Shown: positions 24,950-32,810 of the stretch, piece by piece
Numbering within the stretch: the first letter of the stretch is position 1
Layout: the number at the start of each line of letters is the position of its first letter
Source of the DNA: Crocinitomicaceae bacterium
Lineage (GTDB): Bacteria > Bacteroidota > Bacteroidia > Flavobacteriales_D > Sanyastnellaceae
Length of the DNA: 34,010 bases
Reading direction: 5' to 3'
Assembly (NCBI GenBank): GCA_002720375.1
Contig: PBIE01000033.1
Coordinates: 1-34,010 of the forward strand
Position numbers and translations under genes: made by a program
The notes under the pieces: model-generated
What the model saw: only the letters and a program-made list of their open reading frames with translations
What the model was told of the DNA's origin: nothing
Databases searched by the model: none

Positions 24950-27307
24950 TCATTCTTCGCTTACGACCCAGCGTCCTCGGGCCACCCTTCTAGATGGGTC
25001 CAGCGCCATCAGGAACAGGGTTCCCGTCGTAGGGTTTGTCAATGTTAGACGCCAACCTTGGTCACAAGGCTCACTTTCGACGGCGACCTTTTTGCCAACA
25101 GAGTCCACAACGCGCAGCACGGTGGGGTTGAAGTCCTGTGGCCATCTCACAATGACTGGGCCAGGGCCTGGGTTCGGGTAGATGTCGAGTGGCTTTGCTT
25201 CTCGCTCGAGTGGCGGTGAGGTGAATGACAACGGCAGTCCTGGACAGTCCAGCTCAGATCCCATTTGCAAGGACAGCCCATCGAAATAGCTGTCGTTGTC
25301 CACCCCTGATACGCGGGTGCCTTGAAGCTCCATTCGAACCAGCCGACAAAGAGGGGGCACGGGTGACGCGATGGCCACCTCCGTCCAAGAGGCGACTGGC
25401 ATTTCGAACCATGCTGTCTGTTCGAGCAAGGTTGAATTTTCGTCGAGGAAGACAAGGCGCATTGCAGGAATGTCTGACCCGCCCCAATCGCTCAGATGGC
25501 CCTTTCCTATCGCCACTGCAACACCGGCATCAATAGAGTCGGTGTAGGCCGATACATCGACGTCTTGGTGCATGCGGGCGAGGTCACTCTCGTTGCAAAG
25601 TCCTCCGACCGTAAAATAGCGCTGCCCATCGAATGGGTTTACGCCATCACATTCCCCCGCTGTCAGAGACTCTGCAATGCCCTGCGTCACGGTCCAGCCA
25701 TCTGTGCCGTTTTCCGCTCCCGGGTTGATGAGCAGGTTCTCTCCAAAGAGGGATTCCGAGGTGTAGAAGGGGGTCGGGGCGGTCCAAGCGCTCCAATTCA
25801 ATGCGCGGTCCCGGTAACGGACACGCCACCACAAATCGCTGTTTTCTGGGAGGGTCGGCATGGCCTCTGTGGTGAGCACTTCCCCGATTTGGGTGTCTTC
25901 ATCGAAGTACACGTTTCGGTGCCTTTCCCAAACGTCGGCGATGGGCGCTGAAAAGCCATTGATATCGGTAGCCACTTGCCATTGGCTGGCCCCGTGTTGG
26001 GCGTTTGCGCTGCCTCCGCCAAAAGGGGTGGCCGCCAGCACCACACACTCTGGCGGGAGGGTACTGCCGACAGGAGCCACTGCTGAAGGGATCTGTGCAA
26101 TCAGGTCCGCTTTCGTGATGACGAGGCTGTCGGTGACTGCGTTGTCTAGGTCCACGTTGTTGTCTCCTCGGCTCAGTCGCTTCACGGTAAACTTAGGTTC
26201 GGGACCCGCCACCACATCGACGGTGACAAAGCCCCAATCGTCTGTGGTGATTTCGAATTCGTCGTAATCGAATTGCGGCCATTCTCCCCAATAGTCGATG
26301 GCGCCGCCAGCGGTGGCCACATTAATCCAAAGGTGCTTATGGTCTAGCGACTGTCCCCGGGAATATCCGTGCGTGTGACCGAAGAAATGGACGCTGGGCT
26401 TCCCGCATTCCTCCGTGAAAGATTCCAATCTGGCGACGACTTCGCCGGTAAAGTCGCTCTCTCCAGGCGTCCAAAGTTCAGACTTGTGGGGGTGGTGGAG
26501 TTGAGCAAAGACAAAGTCGATGTGGTCTTCTCCACAAGTGGCATCGAGCACACCGTCCAACCACTCCAACTGTTCGGGACCGTCGTATGGGCCATTGGAG
26601 TTTAGGCCCATGAAACGCACGTTACCGTAGTCCTTGAACCACCAGTGTTCCTCGTATCCCGCTGTGCCATTTTCAGGCAGGTGGAAGTACTGAAAATAAT
26701 AAGGCGAGTTGACCTCGTGATTGCCCAATACCGGATAGACGGGGACGTGGGAGAACAAATCGTGTGACGGCGCGAAAAAGTCGTTTGCCCACTCGTTGTA
26801 GCTGTTCCCGTTGTCCACCAAATCACCGGGAATGAGCACCAAAGCAATCTCGTCCGAGGTGACACCGCCGAAGTAGTCGAGCACGCCTTGGTGAATCACT
26901 TCATCAAAAATTCCCGGGTTGGAATTGCTGCGTTGCATGTCGCTCATCGCCACAAAGGAGAAGTCTGTTTCGGCTTCGGGAACAGGTGGCGTCCGGAATC
27001 GTGCGACTTCGGTTGTTTCGAGGCCGGCTGTCACGGTGTAGAAATACGGAGTGTTGGGCAGCAACCCATCCAGAAACACCTCGTGCATCATGCCACCCAA
27101 GGAGACCGTGCCCCCGGACGCGATTGAGTTACCGAGTGTTTCGTCGGCCCCCCACTCGAGGGTGGAGGGTGTCAGCCCCCCAGCTTCCCAGACCACTCGA
27201 ATGGACGTGGGCTCGGCATCTTGAAGAAAGGGGCGGACCACAAAGGCCTGACCCCAAGCAAGGCTTGCTGTGGAGCAGGCAAAAATCAGAAGAACGGCTT
27301 TGCGCAT
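24950..27307 (-). CDS. Metallophosphoesterase (purple acid phosphatase-like) with T9SS type A C-terminal domain
   Basis: FSFVAMSDMQR, LIPGDLVDNG, VLGNHEV, AQLHHPH, FFGHTHGYSRGQ; C-terminal LDIYPNPGPGPVIVRWP. Start refined to 27307 (MRKAVLLIFACSTASLAWGQ). Confidence 0.92.
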   Translation of the reverse strand: MRKAVLLIFACSTASLAWGQAFVVRPFLQDAEPTSIRVVWEAGGLTPSTLEWGADETLGNSIASGGTVSLGGMMHEVFLDGLLPNTPYFYTVTAGLETTEVARFRTPPVPEAETDFSFVAMSDMQRSNSNPGIFDEVIHQGVLDYFGGVTSDEIALVLIPGDLVDNGNSYNEWANDFFAPSHDLFSHVPVYPVLGNHEVNSPYYFQYFHLPENGTAGYEEHWWFKDYGNVRFMGLNSNGPYDGPEQLEWLDGVLDATCGEDHIDFVFAQLHHPHKSELWTPGESDFTGEVVARLESFTEECGKPSVHFFGHTHGYSRGQSLDHKHLWINVATAGGAIDYWGEWPQFDYDEFEITTDDWGFVTVDVVAGPEPKFTVKRLSRGDNNVDLDNAVTDSLVITKADLIAQIPSAVAPVGSTLPPECVVLAATPFGGGSANAQHGASQWQVATDINGFSAPIADVWERHRNVYFDEDTQIGEVLTTEAMPTLPENSDLWWRVRYRDRALNWSAWTAPTPFYTSESLFGENLLINPGAENGTDGWTVTQGIAESLTAGECDGVNPFDGQRYFTVGGLCNESDLARMHQDVDVSAYTDSIDAGVAVAIGKGHLSDWGGSDIPAMRLVFLDENSTLLEQTAWFEMPVASWTEVAIASPVPPLCRLVRMELQGTRVSGVDNDSYFDGLSLQMGSELDCPGLPLSFTSPPLEREAKPLDIYPNPGPGPVIVRWPQDFNPTVLRVVDSVGKKVAVESEPCDQGWRLTLTNPTTGTLFLMALDPSRRVARGRWVVSEE

Positions 27308-27311
27308 GGGC

Positions 27312-27319
27312 ACAAGGTA
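27312..27319 (-). promoter_or_regulatory. Candidate -7 element TACCTTGT, 4 nt before ATG 27307
   Basis: Minus strand reads ATATACCTTGTGCCCATG. Confidence 0.3.
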
Positions 27320-27457
27320 TATCTCAGATAGGCGTTCGGAGCGGCCATTTGGCGCGTTTGGAAAAATGAAACCAATTGGGAAATGAGGCGTATACAATGA
27401 TGCCGCTTCTGTGGCTCCTGAAAATGCCCGCAGGAAATACGACGGGACTGCTTAACC

Positions 27458-27472
27458 TGGGGATTGTCCCCA
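27458..27472. promoter_or_regulatory. Perfect inverted repeat TGGGGA-TTG-TCCCCA, 16 nt upstream of ATG 27489
   Basis: Read directly; 6-bp stem, 3-nt loop. Confidence 0.35.
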
Positions 27473-27488
27473 CATCACTTGACGCGCC

Positions 27489-27944
27489 ATGCGCAATACC
27501 CAAATATTTTCTATCCTCTTAATCGCCATTCTTTTCGCCAGCTGCACCAAAGAAGGATTGCTTTCCGATCCATTATCGGGAACCATTCTGGAGCTTGGCT
27601 TTGGGTGGATGGAAGCTGCGGAATCCTGCCTGGATTCGAATGACCACAGCACCACATATTGTGGGCAGGCTGTTTGGCTTGACGGAACGCGAGTTCAGAT
27701 TGACTTGACGGCTTTGGAGACCGGCAGTATTAACGCTCAAAATCCTGTGTTGAAGGAGGTGATGGAATCCAAGTCAATTCGGTACGTCTACAATCCTACG
27801 AGCCGCACAGTGACGCTTTTTCTGTCCATGGGAAAAGTTACCCTCGAATGGAATGAGAGCCTCGGTTGCTTGGAAGGAGACCTGTTCGACCATGATTTTT
27901 TGAGCATCTGCAGCAGCAACACGGCGTCTTCGCCTGGCATTTGA
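27489..27944 (+). CDS. Small hypothetical lipoprotein
   Basis: MRNTQIFSILLIAILFASCTKEG lipobox; no recognised domain. Confidence 0.72.
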   Translation: MRNTQIFSILLIAILFASCTKEGLLSDPLSGTILELGFGWMEAAESCLDSNDHSTTYCGQAVWLDGTRVQIDLTALETGSINAQNPVLKEVMESKSIRYVYNPTSRTVTLFLSMGKVTLEWNESLGCLEGDLFDHDFLSICSSNTASSPGI

Positions 27945-28115
27945 ATGTCAATCAGGATGTCAAGGCTCGAGGGCTTTTGTGCGGGTTAATGGGCACGCTG
28001 ACCTATTCGAATTGGACTTCTGATTGTCTCGTGGTCGTCGGTTCTAAAATAAGAACGGCAAAAGGATGCTCTTGCTCCCTCTTGATTTCGGACCTTCGCG
28101 GCCAATTCGCGCACG

Positions 28116-29747
28116 GTGATCACCTTTTCCGACCTCGGCCTTTCGGCCCCCATCCTCGACGCCATTGCCCCACTTGGCTTCGAGACGCCCACTGAAATTC
28201 AGGAGAAGGCCATTCCGCACCTGCTCGCTGGGGATGTTGATTTCATCGGTTTGGCGCAGACTGGCACTGGCAAAACGGCTGCATTTGGTCTCCCACTGTT
28301 GGATCTTCTGAACCCAGAGGAAGACTGCGTTCAAGCCATTGTGCTCGCGCCCACACGTGAGCTGGGTCAACAAATCGCTGAGCAGATGGCCTTATTCTCC
28401 AAAAAGCTTTCGGGAATTCGAACGTTGGCAGTTTATGGTGGCGCCAACATCGCGACGCAAATCAAGGCGCTCAAAAAGACCCGTCATGTGGTCATCGCGA
28501 CGCCTGGCCGTCTCATTGATTTGGCGAATCGAAAGGCCATTCGTTTGGACCGGGTCAGTCATGTCATATTGGACGAGGCCGATGAAATGCTTAACATGGG
28601 GTTCAAGGAAGAGCTGGACACCATCCTGAGTTTCACCCCAGAGGAAAAGCAGACGTGGCTGTTTTCGGCCACCATGCCCAAGGAAATCCGTCGGATGGTC
28701 AAGGATTACATGACCGATCCATTTGAGGTCCGCATTGACCCCAAAACAACGGTCAACAGCAACATCATCCACCAGTACGCCACAGTGCATTACAAGGACA
28801 AGACCGAGGCGTTGACCCGCTTTCTCGATCTCGATCCGGAGCTTTATGGCGTGGTGTTTTGCAGGACCAAACGGGACACGCAGAACCTCGCCGAGTCATT
28901 GATTAAACAGGGGCACCGTGCCGACGCCATTCACGGCGACCTCTCTCAACACGCCAGAGACCGGGTCATGTTGCGGTTCAAGCGCCGAGAATTGCAGGTA
29001 CTCATTGCAACCGATGTCGCTGCACGGGGTATCGATGTGACCGACTTGAGTCACGTGTTCCACTATGCTCTCCCCAATGACCAAGCTTACTACACCCACC
29101 GTTCAGGTCGGACGGCTCGCGCGGGAAAAAAAGGGATTTCTCTGGCGCTGATCAGCCGAAAGGAGAAGCACAAGGTGAATGCATTTGCCAAGGGCCTTGG
29201 TGTGGAGTTTACGGCTGTGGATGTGCCGCGTGCCGAGGACATTGTGGAAACGCGACTCCGGGGCTGGGCGATGGGCGTAGTGGCACAAGAAAACTCGGCA
29301 GTGCCAGATCAAGAGCTGATGGAACAGATTGACCTGCTTTTGGGTCCGCTTTCCAAAGAAGAGTTGGTGGAGCGGTTGGTGTCGCGAGAATTGGCCCGTC
29401 TCAATCTTGGAAACCGCACCGATTTGAATGATCGCGTCGGGCAAAAGGGGAAGAATGGAGAGCGGAAGGGAGCTTTCAAAAAGGAAGGCCTCCGCAAAGA
29501 CTTTAAAGGCGGCTACAAAAAAGGCGGCTTCAAAAAAGACTTCAAAAGTGGAGGTTATAAGAAGAGCAAGCCCGGTGGATACAAGAAGCGCCGTTGGGAC
29601 GATGATGGTTTTGCTGACCGTTCAAGCGAAGGGGAATTCAAGCCCAAAAAGCGCGGCTACAAGAAAGGCCCGGGTGGCTCAAGTAAGGGCGGCTACAAGA
29701 AGCGGGCCGGCGGTGGAAACAAGGGCAGCTACAGAAAGCGCTGGTGA
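28116..29747 (+). CDS. DEAD-box RNA helicase with basic Gly/Tyr/Lys-rich tail
   Basis: AQTGTGKTAAFGLPLL, APTRELGQQ, ATPGRLIDL, LDEADEML, FSATMP, RGIDVTDLSHV, HRSGRTARAG. GTG start. Confidence 0.95.
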   Translation: MITFSDLGLSAPILDAIAPLGFETPTEIQEKAIPHLLAGDVDFIGLAQTGTGKTAAFGLPLLDLLNPEEDCVQAIVLAPTRELGQQIAEQMALFSKKLSGIRTLAVYGGANIATQIKALKKTRHVVIATPGRLIDLANRKAIRLDRVSHVILDEADEMLNMGFKEELDTILSFTPEEKQTWLFSATMPKEIRRMVKDYMTDPFEVRIDPKTTVNSNIIHQYATVHYKDKTEALTRFLDLDPELYGVVFCRTKRDTQNLAESLIKQGHRADAIHGDLSQHARDRVMLRFKRRELQVLIATDVAARGIDVTDLSHVFHYALPNDQAYYTHRSGRTARAGKKGISLALISRKEKHKVNAFAKGLGVEFTAVDVPRAEDIVETRLRGWAMGVVAQENSAVPDQELMEQIDLLLGPLSKEELVERLVSRELARLNLGNRTDLNDRVGQKGKNGERKGAFKKEGLRKDFKGGYKKGGFKKDFKSGGYKKSKPGGYKKRRWDDDGFADRSSEGEFKPKKRGYKKGPGGSSKGGYKKRAGGGNKGSYRKRW

Positions 29748-29821
29748 ATTAATCAACAGCGCACCTTCCATTCATCCATGGAGAGTCTGCATCCCATAAT
29801 CCATCATTGTTTGTCCCGTTT

Positions 29822-30325
29822 TCAGGGCTGAAGGCGCTTGGAATTGGAGTAGCGCTGGACCTTTTGGTCTTGGATGAAGTACCATTCCTCAATGACCGCC
29901 TGTTCAATGGTGTCTCCATTCAGCGTTCCCATCTCATCGAATCCAGCATGGACCCATTCTCCGGGTGATGCTGCATCATCGTCAACACAGAATGCCCAGA
30001 TCATGTTCCATGAATAGTCGAGTGTGTCTTTTGCCAATCTGGATGCAAAGGCATCAAATCCTTGAAATTGATCGCCGTCGTACCACTCGTACACGCATGT
30101 ATCGGCGTAAAACTTGCGCATGGCTTCAAGGTCCATTTTGGTCCATTCTGCATCGATTGATTTGACCAAATCAACAGAAGATTGGCTGCCCATGGTGACG
30201 GCGTTTCCGCTGGGGGCAAAGCCGTTGGCACAGTTAGACAAATCGGAGTCGGTGGGGATCGAATCGGCACTGGGAGTGCAAGAGACGAGCAAAAGACAGG
30301 CAAAAAAGGCAGGGTAGAGGCGCAT
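29822..30325 (-). CDS. Lipoprotein with NTF2/SnoaL-like domain
   Basis: Lipobox LLLVSCTP; VDLVKSIDAEWTKMDLEAMRKFYADTCVYEWYDG..FQGFDAF resembles an NTF2-like fold. Confidence 0.72.
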   Translation of the reverse strand: MRLYPAFFACLLLVSCTPSADSIPTDSDLSNCANGFAPSGNAVTMGSQSSVDLVKSIDAEWTKMDLEAMRKFYADTCVYEWYDGDQFQGFDAFASRLAKDTLDYSWNMIWAFCVDDDAASPGEWVHAGFDEMGTLNGDTIEQAVIEEWYFIQDQKVQRYSNSKRLQP

Positions 30326-30330
30326 GTTAG

Positions 30331-30338
30331 CTAAGGTA
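30331..30338 (-). promoter_or_regulatory. Candidate -7 element TACCTTAG, 5 nt before ATG 30325
   Basis: Minus strand reads AGTACCTTAGCTAACATG. Confidence 0.3.
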
Positions 30339-30466
30339 CTGCTTTGTTTTGGTGCTGTCCGTTTATGTCCAAAAGGTTAGTCACCCGCTTGTGGTTGATA
30401 ATGAGTGGATTCGGGTGTTGTATGACGTAGGAGGCGTCTTACATTGCAGTCATAAACCAGTATTTC

Positions 30467-31795
30467 ATGAAGCAAGCACTCTTTCTTTCAGCAGGCCTTT
30501 TGTTCTTTTCATTAGCATGTGCGCAAGCACCTGAAAATGACCTCTGCAGCGATGCAATCGATCTGACAGAGCACCTCGGTCAGCCCATTGGCTCAGTCCA
30601 ATCGGCTGGTAGTTTTTCTAACATTGGTGCCACTGGTGAGGCAGAACTTGAGGCAGAACTTGCTCTATCATGGTTTGATACTGGTTTGGATGGAACCGAG
30701 GTTAGCGTGGACCAATCCGTATGGTTTCATTTCACGGGAGATGGAAATGTCTATCAGTTCATGACGTGGAATTGTCCCGGGTCTGCCTTTTACAGCAACA
30801 ATACCCAAATGGCCATTTATCAGGGGAGCTGCGACGATCTGGATTTGATTGTGGCCAATGACGACCTGAATGCATTCTGGGACATCAACTACGGATGGCA
30901 TTATTCTTTTGTCAACGCGAAGTTGGAAGAGGGTCAAGACTACTTCATCATGGTCGACGGCTACAGGTTTAGCGAAGGTGACTTTTGGGAAGGTGTTGCC
31001 CAAGGCACGTTTTGTCTGAGCATCAACCAAGTCATCGACATGGGACCGCACAATTCCTGTGAGGGCGCCAAAGCCATTGATGAAATTTTTGAGCCGAATG
31101 GCGGAGAGCTATCGGTAGTGGGTCCCTTTGACAACACTGTTTGGGGCAGTGGTGTGGAGCCCGGTCCTCTTGGCATCGGGGTGGAGTGCTGGAACGATGG
31201 GCCCACAGAAGATGGATCGGTTTGGTTCACTTTCGAGGGCGATGGCAATTCATACAGCATTACCAATACGTTCTGCAATGATGAAAACGTCGCCTATCTG
31301 TGGGGTTGGGATACCCAAACGGTCCTCTATAAAGGGGGTTGTGACGAGATGGTTCCCGTGGATTGCGGCGAAGACCTCAACGAGGAGCTCTTCCAATGGT
31401 GGGGTCCCGTCGGTGTGGATACCGAAGAGGGGGAGACCTATCATTTGAGGGTAGATGGCTTCCACTGGGAGTTCTTGGGTTTAGAGTGGACGGCCAGCGG
31501 CGCATTCTGTCTGCAGGCTTATCCAGGCAACTTGAATGGCATCCCTGTCCTTGAGAAGTTGGAGCTCGACGTTTTCCCTAACCCATCTTCAGATGGTGCG
31601 GTACGCTTGCAGTGGTCGGGAGAGGAATCGCTTGCCGACGTGGGTGTCTTCGACATCTCCGGTCGCCAAGTCGGCATGATCATGAATGTCACACGCGGCG
31701 AAGAAATTCATCTTGACGTCCCCAATGGAACCTATGTACTGAGCCTCAAAACCGATGCGGGGCATTCGACGGTCCAAGTTCAGATTATCCGCTGA
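30467..31795 (+). CDS. Secreted protein with two tandem beta-sandwich-like domains and T9SS type A C-terminal domain
   Basis: Signal peptide; repeated pattern VWFHFTGDGNVYQF...QMAIYQGSCDDL / VWFTFEGDGNSYSI...QTVLYKGGCDEM; C-terminal LDVFPNPSSDGAVRLQW...VFDISGRQV...GTYVLSLKT. Confidence 0.85.
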   Translation: MKQALFLSAGLLFFSLACAQAPENDLCSDAIDLTEHLGQPIGSVQSAGSFSNIGATGEAELEAELALSWFDTGLDGTEVSVDQSVWFHFTGDGNVYQFMTWNCPGSAFYSNNTQMAIYQGSCDDLDLIVANDDLNAFWDINYGWHYSFVNAKLEEGQDYFIMVDGYRFSEGDFWEGVAQGTFCLSINQVIDMGPHNSCEGAKAIDEIFEPNGGELSVVGPFDNTVWGSGVEPGPLGIGVECWNDGPTEDGSVWFTFEGDGNSYSITNTFCNDENVAYLWGWDTQTVLYKGGCDEMVPVDCGEDLNEELFQWWGPVGVDTEEGETYHLRVDGFHWEFLGLEWTASGAFCLQAYPGNLNGIPVLEKLELDVFPNPSSDGAVRLQWSGEESLADVGVFDISGRQVGMIMNVTRGEEIHLDVPNGTYVLSLKTDAGHSTVQVQIIR

Positions 31796-31802
31796 TTCAT
31801 AA

Positions 31803-32252
31803 GTGTCCTCTTCTGAATCGAGTCATTGCGCCAAGCTCGAGAAGATGTATCTCGGTTGTCCGATCAACCACTCGATGTATCCTTCGACTCGGGCGTCTTT
31901 TGATGCTGAAGAAGCGTCGATTTCACTTGAGGTGGACCCGAGCCAATTTCATGCGATGGGCGCCGCGCATGGAAGTGTCTACTTCAAATTGATTGATGAT
32001 GCATCCTATTTCGCTGCTCAAGCGCATGTCGCGGACGGATATCTCCTGACCGTTTCGATGAACATCAATTTCACGAGGCCCGTCACTGGGGGTCGCATCG
32101 TGTGCCGAGGAAATGTGATCCACAAGGGACGGCGACTCCTTGTCGCCGAGGCCGAAATCAAAGACGAGGAAGGCAACCTTTTGGCGGCGGGTAGGGGAAC
32201 CTTTATGCCAAGTGGAAAGCCTTTTTCTGCAGATTTTGGATACAGGTTATGA
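31803..32252 (+). CDS. PaaI-like hotdog-fold thioesterase
   Basis: AAHGSVYFKLIDDASYFAAQAHV..YLLTVSMNINFTRPVTGGRIVCRGNVIHKGRRLLVAEAEIKDEEGNLLAAGRGTF. Start GTG 31803 or ATG 31845. Confidence 0.87.
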   Translation: MSSSESSHCAKLEKMYLGCPINHSMYPSTRASFDAEEASISLEVDPSQFHAMGAAHGSVYFKLIDDASYFAAQAHVADGYLLTVSMNINFTRPVTGGRIVCRGNVIHKGRRLLVAEAEIKDEEGNLLAAGRGTFMPSGKPFSADFGYRL

Positions 32253-32788
32253 AGGTCAATTCGACGCGTGTCATGGCAGTGCCTGCGTCCAAGTTGTGGC
32301 AGGGGGTGACCAGTGAGGGGCACTTGGCTTTGGCCCACCCTTACGTTGATCAACACTTGCACGGTGGGCCGATGGGACTCGGCGAAAAAGACAGGATAGT
32401 GTATCTAAACGGTTTGACTTTCGAACGCCAATTCACAGCGTGGGAGGAGGGCCTCGGCTACGATTTGCGCATAGGGCGCCCCAATGGGAAATCCCGGAGC
32501 CTCGTTGAGTGGCGAATCAATTCAATTGATTCTCATCAGTCCTCACTGTCCATCACAGTGCATCCCGACTTGTTGAGGCGGTGGCCCAGTTGGCTGCGGT
32601 GGGTTGCCTTTCGAATTCGGGTCAAGCCTCAGCTTGAGAGTTACCTGGACGCAGTGACTGGGGGTATTGCCTATTGGTTGGAGACAGGTGCCCCGGTCAG
32701 ACGGTCCGACCACCCCAATCACCCTTGGTTTGGGGATGTCAAAAACCAAGGTCAGACCGGGACGGCTTCGGGGTTCGTGGAGCAGTGA
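32249..32788 (+). CDS. SRPBCC/START-like protein
   Basis: MKVNSTRVMAVPASKLWQGVTS.. and a hydrophobic C-terminal helix RWVAFRIRVKPQLESYLDAVTGGIAYWLETG. ATGA overlap with the thioesterase stop. Confidence 0.6.
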   Translation: MKVNSTRVMAVPASKLWQGVTSEGHLALAHPYVDQHLHGGPMGLGEKDRIVYLNGLTFERQFTAWEEGLGYDLRIGRPNGKSRSLVEWRINSIDSHQSSLSITVHPDLLRRWPSWLRWVAFRIRVKPQLESYLDAVTGGIAYWLETGAPVRRSDHPNHPWFGDVKNQGQTGTASGFVEQ

Positions 32789-32810
32789 TGACCGTGGCTT
32801 AAATCGGGCA

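Noticed and set aside
27458-27472. Inverted repeat considered as an intrinsic terminator
   Set aside because: No following T-run, and both flanking genes are transcribed away from it.
28040-28058. GTTCTAAAATAAGAAC palindrome upstream of the DEAD-box helicase
   Set aside because: Only a short AT-rich 5-bp stem; insufficient to distinguish from chance in an intergenic region.
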